11,804 bases of DNA, taken from assembly GCA_030671095.1 (NCBI GenBank), contig DAOVAK010000035.1, positions 1 to 11,804 on the forward strand, read 5' to 3'. Below are positions 6,159-11,804 of this stretch, in pieces (the first letter of the stretch is position 1; each line of letters starts with the position of its first letter). This stretch comes from Deltaproteobacteria bacterium. GTDB taxonomy: Bacteria > Desulfobacterota > DSM-4660 > Desulfatiglandales > HGW-15. The notes beneath the pieces are model-generated. The model had not been told where the DNA came from. It did no database searches and was given only the letters and a program-made list of their open reading frames with translations. The position numbers and the translations under genes were made by a program.

Positions 6159-8837
6159 GTGACCCATAAAGAGGTGATAACCACCCACATCAATGCCGAT
6201 TTCGATGCTTTGGCCTCAATGATTGCGGCCAAAAAACTCTATCCTGAAGCCACCCTCGTTTTTTCAGGTTCACAGGAAAGGAATCTCAGGAACTTTTTTC
6301 TCCACAGTACCTCATACATATTTGACTTTACCAAGATAAAACGGATCAACTTTGACCAGATCAAACGTCTCATCCTGGTGGACACCCGCCAGAAGAGTCG
6401 GATTGGAAAATTTGCTGAACTGTTGGGAAGGGAAGATGTGGAGATCCATATCTATGATCACCACCCAGCCTCTGAGGATGACATAAAGGGAGAAAAGGAG
6501 GTGATTCGGGAAGTGGGCTCGACCACTTCCATTCTCACTGCGATTCTGAAGGAAAGGGGTGTCTCCATTTCTGCTGATGAGGCAACCATTATGTGCCTAG
6601 GAATCCACGAGGATACAGGTTCATTCACCTTCCCTTCAACAAGACCTGAGGATTTTCTCGCCGCCGCATGGCTCATTGAACAAGGGGCCAATCATAATCT
6701 CATCGCGGACATGCTCACCAGGGAACTGACAGCCGAACAGGTGTGGTTGCTTAACGATCTCACCAAATCGGCAACAACCCGTGTAATTAATGGAATAGAG
6801 GTGGTTATCTCCAAGGTGATAAGTGAAGATTACATAGGAGACTTTGCTGTCCTGGTCCACAAGTTTATGGAAATGGAGAACTTGAATGTGATTTTCGCCT
6901 TAGCACAGATGGAGGATAAAATATACTTGGTGGCACGCAGCCGCGTGGAGGATGTGAATGTGGCTGAAATAGCCCTTGCATTTGGTGGGGGTGGCCATCC
7001 TCAAGCGGCTTCAGCTACCATCAAGAACAAAACCTTGATACAGGTGGAAAGATCTCTTCAGGCCTTGCTTCGAAGTCGCATTAATCCTCAGCAGAGGGCC
7101 AATGATATGATGTCTTCACCCGCCATTCATATCCACCCCCATGAGACTATCAAAGAGGCTGCCACCCTGATGACGAAATACAATATCAATGTCCTCATTG
7201 TAATTGATAGGAGGCATCGACTGGAAGGATATGTTACGAGGCAGATCGTGGAGAAGGCCGTCTACTTTGGTCTGGGCCACATTCGTGTGAAAGAATATAT
7301 GAACATTGAGTTTTCCACTGTGGGCCCTGAGGCTTCCCTTACGGAAGTCCAAGACCTGATTATCAGGAACAAACTGAGAATCCTGCCTGTTGTAGAGGAT
7401 GATAAGGTGGTTGGCGTAATAACAAGAACAGATCTCATGAACATCCTAGTGGGAGGACCGGTGATACCTGACTTCTTTTACGATTCGAAACATGCTTCTC
7501 ATTTTGAAAAAAAGAAGAACATGGCTGCCCTGCTTAAAGAACGCCTCCCCAGGAGAATCATAAAACTCTTTAAAGACCTGGGAAATGTGGCCGACATGTT
7601 GGGATACAATGCCTACCTGGTGGGGGGTTTTGTTAGAGATCTCTTTCTAAGACAAGAGAACCTGGATGTGGACGTTGTTATTGAAGGTGATGGGATCAAG
7701 TTTGCCCATGAGTTCGCCGAGCACTACGAAGTGCGGGTAAGGAGCCACCGGAAATTTGGCACTGCCGTGCTCATTTTTCCTGATGGTTTTAAAGTGGATG
7801 TGGCCACGGCTCGTATGGAATATTATGAGTCCCCGGCAGCCCCTCCCATTGTGGAAACGAGTTCTCTTAAGATGGACCTCTTTAGACGCGACTTCACCAT
7901 AAACACCCTTGCCATTAAACTGAACAAAAGGGAATATGGGGCCTTGGTAGACTATTTTGGTGGCCAGAAGGATCTAAAAGAGAAGGTCATACGGGTCCTG
8001 CACAATCTTAGTTTTGTGGAGGACCCCACAAGAGTGCTAAGGGCTATTCGGTTCGAACAGCGATTCGGTTTCAGAATCGGCAAACTGACCCTCTCCCTCA
8101 TAAAAAATGCGGTCAAAATCAACTGTTTTGAAGAGCTCTCCGGCAGGCGTCTCTTCTTGGAATTGAAGTTGTTATTGAAAGAAAAAGCGCCACTGCAAGC
8201 CATCAAGAGGATGAATGAGTTTCGCCTTTTGCAATTCATTTCACCAGAGATCGGGTTCACAAGAGATCAAAAAGCCCTCTTGCAGGAGATAGAAGGTGTC
8301 ATTTCTTGGTTCAGCCTGCTCTATCTGGAAGAAGCTTACGAACCCTGGAAGGTCTATTGGCATGGGCTCACTTCCCCCCTTGATACTAAAGCCTTGCAAC
8401 GATTGGCAGAGAAGATGCAAATGGTGGATCATGAAAGCCGCAAGATGATATGGGAAAGGGAAGGAATGGGTGGCGTGCTGGAGAAACTCTATAGACTGAC
8501 GGCAGACGACAACTATGAAATCTATACATTGCTCTGCCATTATGATACAGAGATTCTGCTTTACATGATGGCAAGGGTGAACACCGAAAAGATCAAGCGC
8601 ATGATCTCCAATTATTTTACGAAACTAAAGGGCACAAAGGTCATGCTAAAAGGCAAAGATTTGAAGGACATGGGCGTCAAGCCGGGGCCCATTTACAAGG
8701 AGATATTTGATAGCCTTTTAAGGGCCAGACTCAATAATTTGATCAGTACAAGAGATGAAGAGGCCGGCTTCGTAAAGGAGATGTTCGGAAGCCCCTCCCC
8801 ACCCTACCCCTCAGGTACGAGAACAACAAATGACTAA
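6159..8837 (+). CDS. DHH-CBS-tRNA nucleotidyltransferase fusion (CCA- or A-adding enzyme)
   Basis: A fusion of about 890 residues. The DHH/DHHA1 phosphoesterase half (about 1-310) has NADFD at 12-16, VDTRQ near 74-78, YDHH at 99-102, HEDTG at 150-154 and GGGGH at 276-280, so its metal-binding set looks complete. A CBS pair (about 315-430) may sense adenine nucleotides. The C-terminal class II nucleotidyltransferase shows GGFVRD at 489-494, the catalytic DVD at 503-505, RRD at 576-578 and the template motif EDPTR at 621-625, followed by RNA-binding helices. The same architecture occurs in the Aquifex A-adding enzyme, so this may add only the final A of tRNA CCA; full CCA addition is the alternative. 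Start: the frame is open from a TTG at 6102 and an ATG at 6108, but neither has a ribosome-binding site. The GTG at 6159 has AAGGA 8 bases upstream and gives the N-terminus expected for the DHH domain. A GTG at 6135 with AGAGG is a second option. The C-terminal tail GSPSPPYPSG looks like low-complexity, non-domain sequence. Confidence 0.9.
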   Translation: MTHKEVITTHINADFDALASMIAAKKLYPEATLVFSGSQERNLRNFFLHSTSYIFDFTKIKRINFDQIKRLILVDTRQKSRIGKFAELLGREDVEIHIYDHHPASEDDIKGEKEVIREVGSTTSILTAILKERGVSISADEATIMCLGIHEDTGSFTFPSTRPEDFLAAAWLIEQGANHNLIADMLTRELTAEQVWLLNDLTKSATTRVINGIEVVISKVISEDYIGDFAVLVHKFMEMENLNVIFALAQMEDKIYLVARSRVEDVNVAEIALAFGGGGHPQAASATIKNKTLIQVERSLQALLRSRINPQQRANDMMSSPAIHIHPHETIKEAATLMTKYNINVLIVIDRRHRLEGYVTRQIVEKAVYFGLGHIRVKEYMNIEFSTVGPEASLTEVQDLIIRNKLRILPVVEDDKVVGVITRTDLMNILVGGPVIPDFFYDSKHASHFEKKKNMAALLKERLPRRIIKLFKDLGNVADMLGYNAYLVGGFVRDLFLRQENLDVDVVIEGDGIKFAHEFAEHYEVRVRSHRKFGTAVLIFPDGFKVDVATARMEYYESPAAPPIVETSSLKMDLFRRDFTINTLAIKLNKREYGALVDYFGGQKDLKEKVIRVLHNLSFVEDPTRVLRAIRFEQRFGFRIGKLTLSLIKNAVKINCFEELSGRRLFLELKLLLKEKAPLQAIKRMNEFRLLQFISPEIGFTRDQKALLQEIEGVISWFSLLYLEEAYEPWKVYWHGLTSPLDTKALQRLAEKMQMVDHESRKMIWEREGMGGVLEKLYRLTADDNYEIYTLLCHYDTEILLYMMARVNTEKIKRMISNYFTKLKGTKVMLKGKDLKDMGVKPGPIYKEIFDSLLRARLNNLISTRDEEAGFVKEMFGSPSPPYPSGTRTTND

Positions 8838-8841
8838 TGAC
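8827..8841 (+). repeat. Left copy of 15-bp direct repeat flanking GC-rich element
   Basis: CAAATGACTAATGAC here matches CAAATGACCAATGAC at 9124-9138 in 14 of 15 positions. This copy contains the TAA stop of the nucleotidyltransferase gene (8835-8837). The single T/C difference is exactly what makes that stop: with C the codon would be CAA and the frame would end at the next codon, TGA (8838-8840). The unit itself is partly a tandem AATGACN heptamer. Confidence 0.7.
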
Positions 8842-9123
8842 CCCGGTGAAGCTCCCCGCGCAAAGGCGCGGGGCATCTGTGGCGAAGCCAAGCGGAACTA
8901 CGCCGAAGCCACCCGGCTTCGCCCTGCGGGCTACGCCGCGGTCGCCTCTCGCCATTCCTCCCCGTGCTTCTCGGAGCGAAGCGGAGATCCCGCTTGTCGA
9001 AGATCCCGTTTTCGGGGCGGGGCAGCGGGGCATCCTGGCGAAGGCGAGTGAAATAGACCCCGGATGAATCCGGAGCCCCGGTTGAATGGCCTGCGGATTC
9101 AACGGGATGAAAATTTCACAAGG
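8842..9123. repeat. GC-rich hairpin-rich intergenic element (REP/MITE-like), no gene
   Basis: This stretch separates the nucleotidyltransferase gene from scpA and differs sharply in base composition from both (for example 44 of 60 bases are G or C in 8881-8940). It holds at least four hairpins: CCCCGCGC/GCGCGGGG with loop AAAG (8854-8873); CGAAGCC/GGCTTCG with loop ACCC (8904-8921); CCGGAT/ATCCGG (9060-9073); and GTTGAAT/ATTCAAC extended by CCC/GGG around a bulged G (9077-9106). Long open frames cross it on both strands, but they lack starts with ribosome-binding sites and family resemblance and follow from the scarcity of AT-rich stops. I read it as a non-autonomous repeat element; whether it recurs in the genome cannot be seen here. 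An RNA role is possible but unsupported. Confidence 0.6.
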
Positions 9124-9138
9124 CAAATGACCAATGAC
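9124..9138 (+). repeat. Right copy of 15-bp direct repeat flanking GC-rich element
   Basis: CAAATGACCAATGAC, 14 of 15 identical to the copy at 8827-8841. It contains the scpA start codon (9134-9136). The scpA ribosome-binding site AAGG (9120-9123) lies just outside it, within the element. Confidence 0.7.
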
Positions 9139-9874
9139 GATCACTACGGATTATGAAGTTAAACTGGAAATCTTCCAAGGTCCCTTGGACCTCCTCCTTC
9201 ATCTGATTCGCAAGAACGAGGTGGACATCTTTGATATCCCTATTTCAACGATTGCGGATCAATATCTGGAATACCTGGACATGATGAAGGCCTTGAACAT
9301 AAACGTGGCTGGTGATTTCCTAGTAATGGCCTCGACGCTCCTTCATATTAAATCCAAGCTGCTGCTTCCCCAACTAGAAGAAGATGAAGAGGAAGACCCT
9401 CGAGTAGAGATTACTCGACCACTCCTGGAATACCTGCGTTTGAAAGAGATGGCGGGAGAACTATTGGAAAGGGAGCTCTTGGACAGAGATGTCTTTGCCC
9501 GTCGGTTGTCCCCTGATTACACGGTTCAACTGGAAAGTGAAGAACCTCTCCTGGATGTCAATCTCTTCCAACTCATGGATGCTTTTAAAAGGATTCTTGA
9601 AGAGAGGCTTCCAGGGGTCCCGTTGCGAGTAGAAGTTGAGAAATGGTCCCTCAAAGACAAGACGACCTATGTGCTTGAACGTCTAAAAAATGAAGGATCC
9701 ATCTACTTCCGAGACCTTTTCAGCGAGGACAGGACCATCTCCGAATTCATTGTTACCTTTTTGGCCTTGCTGGAATTGGTCAACGTTGGCATGATCAGAG
9801 TCTTCCAACCCGACCCAGAGAAGGATATACGGTTGAAGGCCCTTTTCGAAGATAATGAGGAGAAGCAAGCTTGA
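9134..9874 (+). CDS. scpA: Segregation and condensation protein A (ScpA kleisin)
   Basis: The kleisin subunit of the bacterial SMC-ScpAB condensin, 246 residues. Its N-terminal part binds the neck of one SMC head and its C-terminal winged helix binds the cap of the other, closing the ring that compacts and resolves chromosomes. The N-terminus is diagnostic (EIFQGPLDLLLHLIRKNEVD, then IPISTIADQYLEYL and ASTLLHIKSKLLLP). An acidic linker EEDEEED follows near 86-92. The C-terminal winged helix runs from about residue 170 (TTYVLERLKNEGSIYFRDLF). The ATG is 10 bases after a modest AAGG, and family alignment leaves little room for another start. It sits directly after the GC-rich element and is followed by scpB after a 205-base repeat-filled gap, longer than usual for scpA-scpB. 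Confidence 0.96.
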   Translation: MTITTDYEVKLEIFQGPLDLLLHLIRKNEVDIFDIPISTIADQYLEYLDMMKALNINVAGDFLVMASTLLHIKSKLLLPQLEEDEEEDPRVEITRPLLEYLRLKEMAGELLERELLDRDVFARRLSPDYTVQLESEEPLLDVNLFQLMDAFKRILEERLPGVPLRVEVEKWSLKDKTTYVLERLKNEGSIYFRDLFSEDRTISEFIVTFLALLELVNVGMIRVFQPDPEKDIRLKALFEDNEEKQA

Positions 9875-10079
9875 ATGGAGTGTTGGCCTGCCCTGGCGCG
9901 ACGTGGCTGGATATCAGCAATATCGTAGTTTTCTTGCAAAATTCTATTATGTTAAATACGCGATTTGTCGTGCCAGGTCTGGGCCAGGGAGTAATGGAGT
10001 ATCGGAGTATTGGGCTTAGAATGAATAAAATGTTGACTTCTTACGTCTGATTACCAATACACCAGCACTCCATTACTTC
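9874..10079. repeat. Palindromic octamer-repeat element filling the scpA-scpB gap
   Basis: The right part of the gap holds two opposing arrays of 8-bp units. One is GGAGTAAT, GGAGTATC, GGAGTATT (9988-10011). The other is CCAATACA, CCAGCACT, CCATTACT (10054-10077), roughly the reverse complement of the first. The left end, AATGGAGTGTTGG (9874-9886), matches the reverse complement of 10062-10074 in 12 of 13 bases, so the whole space has inverted ends. A second inner inverted repeat pairs 9887-9903 (CCTGCCCTGGCGCGACG) with 9966-9982 imperfectly (13 of 17). No open frame of note lies inside. It looks like a MITE or other dispersed intergenic repeat. A TTGACT at 10033-10038 is -35-like, but the matching -10 (AATACA) is poor. 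Confidence 0.6.
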
Positions 10080-10103
10080 ATGTTTGAGTCGGAGATAGTG
10101 CTT

Positions 10104-10724
10104 ATGACTAAATCACTGAAACTTATCGTGGAAGCAATGCTCTATGTTGCAGAGAAACCGCTCAGCGCCAGAGAAATTCATTCCATCATTCCCGATGCCA
10201 AGTTACCCGACATAAAAAGTGCCTTGAAGGTTCTGCAATATGAATATGAGGCCATGGGGCGCAGCTTTACCCTCAAAGAGGTGGCAAACGGCTATCAGTT
10301 CAGGAGCCGTTCCGAGTACGGGTCCTATATTATGAAAATGCTTCAGCGCTCACCAAACAGGCTATCCAAGGCATCTATGGAAACGTTGGCGATTATTGCT
10401 TATAAACAACCCATTCTCCGTCAGGAGGTCGAAAGGCTCAGAGGAGTGGATGTGGGAGGTATACTGAGGGCTTTACTCGAAAAGGACCTGATAAGGGTCA
10501 TGGGTCGCAAAAATTTGCCCGGGAAACCCCTCATCTATGGCACAACGAAAAAATTTCTGGAGTTATTTGATCTGAAAGACATCGAGTCACTCCCAAAATT
10601 GAAGGAGTTCAAGGCCCTCGGCGGGCAAGACGAAACACAATCCAACCAAGAGGAAATACCATTTCAAAATGAGTCCAGAGAGGACCTCTTCGAAGAAGAA
10701 ACTCCCCAAAAAAGAGCGGATTAA
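10104..10724 (+). CDS. scpB: Segregation and condensation protein B (ScpB)
   Basis: Partner of ScpA in the SMC condensin: ScpB dimers with two winged-helix domains bind the central part of the kleisin. The N-terminal winged helix starts at KLIVEAMLYVAEKPLSAREI. The second contains the family hallmarks ETLAIIAYKQPILRQEVE and RGVDVGGILRALLEKDLI, then GRKNLPGKPLIYGTT. The last 40 or so residues are an acidic and polar tail. The frame is open back to an ATG at 10080, but that ATG touches the end of the upstream repeat and has no ribosome-binding site. The ATG at 10104 has GGAG at 10091-10094, 9 bases upstream, and gives a normal ScpB N-terminus, so I use it (206 residues). The 3' end overlaps the next gene by 56 bases in another frame. 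Confidence 0.94.
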   Translation: MTKSLKLIVEAMLYVAEKPLSAREIHSIIPDAKLPDIKSALKVLQYEYEAMGRSFTLKEVANGYQFRSRSEYGSYIMKMLQRSPNRLSKASMETLAIIAYKQPILRQEVERLRGVDVGGILRALLEKDLIRVMGRKNLPGKPLIYGTTKKFLELFDLKDIESLPKLKEFKALGGQDETQSNQEEIPFQNESREDLFEEETPQKRAD

Positions 10725-11433
10725 CAGGATCTTATCCCTGGCGGGTCTGGCATCAAGGCGAAAAGCGGACGAACTGATCAAGGCAGGACGCATTCGTATA
10801 GATGGACTTGTAATCAGGGAACCAGGGACCCGGGCTCTCTGGGGAATAGATAGCATCGAGGTGGATGGTCAAGAGATACCAAAGCCTTTTAAGAGGGTCT
10901 ATTTGATGCTTAACAAACCCTTTGGCTATATATGCGCCCTGAGTGATCCCGCTGAAAGGCCCATTGTGTCCGATCTCTTGAAAGATATCAAAGAGAGGGT
11001 CTACCCCGTGGGGCGCCTCGACTTTGACACCCTCGGATTATTGCTGCTGACCAACGACGGCGAATGGGCCCATCGCCTCACCCACCCGCGCTATCATGTT
11101 CCCCGGACGTACAAGCTAACCCTAGAGGGCAAGATAACTGACGAGACCTTGAATCGCTTGAGAAGAGGCATCCGACTTGAGGACGGTCCAACAGGCCCTT
11201 GCAAGGTCACTCCCATACAGCAGGATGAGCAGAAGAGTATTATCCGGATGACCATTATCATGGGAAGATCGAGGATGCTCAGGCGCATGCTGGATGCAGT
11301 GGGATACAAGGTCATCCACCTCATTAGGACAGGGTTCGGGAGTCTTGAATTGGGTGAACTGAAAATTGGTGATTACCGCCATCTTGAGAGCCATGAGATC
11401 CAGGCCACGAAAAAAATGGTAGGGATGGCTTGA
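10669..11433 (+). CDS. rluB: RsuA/RluB-family pseudouridine synthase
   Basis: Converts a specific uridine in ribosomal RNA to pseudouridine; RluB acts on 23S rRNA, in the peptidyl-transferase region. In 254 residues the order is: a Lys-rich N-terminus; an S4 RNA-binding domain (about 17-68, RINRILSLAGLASRRKADEL); the catalytic domain with GRLDFDTLGLLLLTNDG (115-131), catalytic Asp118; and the C-terminal GRSRMLRRMLDAVGY motif. Sequence alone cannot firmly separate RluB from RluE, RluF or RsuA, but the length and the position right after scpB match the common scpA-scpB-rluB arrangement. Its ATG lies 56 bases inside the 3' end of scpB. The nearest Shine-Dalgarno-like sequence (AGGA, 10651-10654) is 14 bases away, so translation probably depends on ribosomes finishing scpB. 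No terminator hairpin is evident after its stop. Confidence 0.92.
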   Translation: MSPERTSSKKKLPKKERINRILSLAGLASRRKADELIKAGRIRIDGLVIREPGTRALWGIDSIEVDGQEIPKPFKRVYLMLNKPFGYICALSDPAERPIVSDLLKDIKERVYPVGRLDFDTLGLLLLTNDGEWAHRLTHPRYHVPRTYKLTLEGKITDETLNRLRRGIRLEDGPTGPCKVTPIQQDEQKSIIRMTIIMGRSRMLRRMLDAVGYKVIHLIRTGFGSLELGELKIGDYRHLESHEIQATKKMVGMA

Positions 11434-11520
11434 GTTTTTTGTTTACACCCTCCCCTTTCTGTTGTATGCGTAATATTCTGTTTAATCCATGCAACCGATC
11501 AAACGAATAACTTACAACTT

Positions 11521-11595
11521 GGGCGGTTAACTCAGCGGGAGAGTGCCATCCTCACACGGTGGAAGTCATGGGTTCAAATCCCATACCGCCCACCA
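11521..11595 (+). tRNA. tRNA-Val (anticodon CAC), CCA encoded
   Basis: A complete cloverleaf can be folded. The acceptor stem pairs GGGCGGT with ACCGCCC. The D stem pairs ACTC with GAGT. The anticodon stem pairs CCATC with GGTGG around the loop CTCACAC, giving anticodon CAC (reads GTG, valine). The variable loop is AAGTC, and the T stem pairs ATGGG with CCCAT around TTCAAAT. Discriminator A is followed by a genome-encoded CCA (11593-11595). An 87-base spacer separates it from rluB. I could not identify a convincing promoter in that spacer. Confidence 0.95.
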
Positions 11596-11604
11596 TGCAA
11601 AACC

Positions 11605-11637
11605 AAAGGGTTACTGGAGACACGGGTAACCCTTTTT
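11605..11637 (+). terminator. Intrinsic terminator downstream of tRNA-Val
   Basis: AAAGGGTTAC (11605-11614) and GTAACCCTTT (11626-11635) form a perfect 10-bp stem with an 11-base loop, running into five T (11633-11637). It begins 9 bases after the tRNA 3' end, as expected for a tRNA transcript terminator. Confidence 0.85.
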
Positions 11638-11804
11638 CCCTTAACTCCCCATCTGCCCCATAGAGATTTTCCTTTCCCATCTCCTGGCTGTTTCTCGATT
11701 GGCTGATTCCATTAAATGCCGGAAACCTTTTTCAGCTCAGCATGCAATTGGCTGAGAAAGGCATTGATCGTCTGGAGATTGACAAAACTTCTGATTTTGG
11801 CTAA
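11638..11804. other. Right-edge sequence without a supported gene
   Basis: No gene can be supported here. Short open frames reach the edge on both strands. On the minus strand a frame open from 11804 ends at a stop at 11712-11714 after about 30 residues and could be the end of a gene lying outside the window. On the plus strand a frame ends exactly at 11804. TTGACA at 11779-11784 is a perfect -35 hexamer, with TAA at 11802-11804 in the place of a -10 start (17-base spacer), but the window is cut there. Confidence 0.3.

Noticed and set aside
8830..9067. Two plus-strand frames of 73 and 76 codons in the GC-rich element
   Set aside because: They overlap each other in different frames with equal length, have arginine/alanine-rich compositions typical of translated GC-rich repeats, and lack credible starts.
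8842..9123. CRISPR array or riboswitch in the GC-rich element
   Set aside because: There are no regularly spaced identical repeats, and the hairpins match no aptamer pattern I recognise.
8743..9144. 133-codon open frame on the minus strand across the GC-rich element
   Set aside because: It overlaps the ends of two firm genes, crosses a hairpin-rich repeat, has no ribosome-binding site or family motif, and its openness is explained by high GC content.
10033..10059. Possible promoter TTGACT-17-AATACA before scpB
   Set aside because: The -10 matches the consensus in only three positions and falls inside the repeat array; not enough to call.
11434..11520. Possible tRNA promoter (TTTACA near 11442, TAATAT near 11471)
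   Set aside because: The spacing between the best -35-like and -10-like hexamers is about 23 bases, too long for sigma-70; no pair with good spacing stands out.
11596..11804. Integrated element using the tRNA-Val gene as attachment site
   Set aside because: No integrase or second copy of the tRNA 3' end is visible in the window; only about 200 bases beyond the tRNA can be seen.

Overview
The window is a gene-dense bacterial chromosomal segment made almost entirely of housekeeping genes. The organism is probably a Gram-negative member of the Desulfobacterota (former Deltaproteobacteria). This is inferred from three things: a DHH-CBS-tRNA nucleotidyltransferase fusion of the kind known from that group and from Aquifex; an SMC-ScpAB rather than MukBEF type condensin; and a four-cysteine DksA next to RpoZ. 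No 16S or other decisive marker is present, so the phylum is a likely call only.

Layout. On the minus strand (6-3883), a ComM/YifB-type AAA+ ATPase and a class A penicillin-binding protein (PBP1A) are joined by a 4-base ATGA overlap. A 138-bp divergent AT-rich region (3884-4021) separates them from the plus-strand genes. The first plus-strand group is rpoZ, dnaJ and dksA (4022-5878), which combines an RNA polymerase subunit, a chaperone and the ppGpp cofactor, and ends in an intrinsic terminator (5907-5940). The second group starts with a roughly 900-residue protein of three enzyme or sensor modules (DHH/DHHA1 phosphoesterase, CBS pair, tRNA nucleotidyltransferase). It continues with scpA and scpB (the kleisin and its partner for SMC) and an RsuA/RluB-type pseudouridine synthase. 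A tRNA-Val(CAC) gene with an encoded CCA end and its own terminator closes the annotated part. The last 160 bases hold no gene I can support.

What the genes do together. The minus-strand pair covers recombination and cell-wall synthesis. rpoZ and dksA supply the two ppGpp contact sites on RNA polymerase, and the key residues for both are present. The second plus-strand group mixes RNA maturation (tRNA 3' end repair, rRNA pseudouridylation) with chromosome condensation. scpA-scpB-rluB is a widely seen order.

The non-coding part is the most unusual. Two intergenic spaces in the second group hold repeat-like elements. One is a GC-rich, hairpin-rich block between the nucleotidyltransferase and scpA, flanked by a 15-bp near-perfect direct repeat. 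Collapsing that repeat restores an ATGA stop/start overlap between the two genes, which suggests an insertion into a once tightly coupled operon. The other fills the scpA-scpB gap with inverted arrays of 8-bp units. I see no CRISPR array, transposase, phage gene or defence system. Apart from the repeats this is an ordinary core-genome region.
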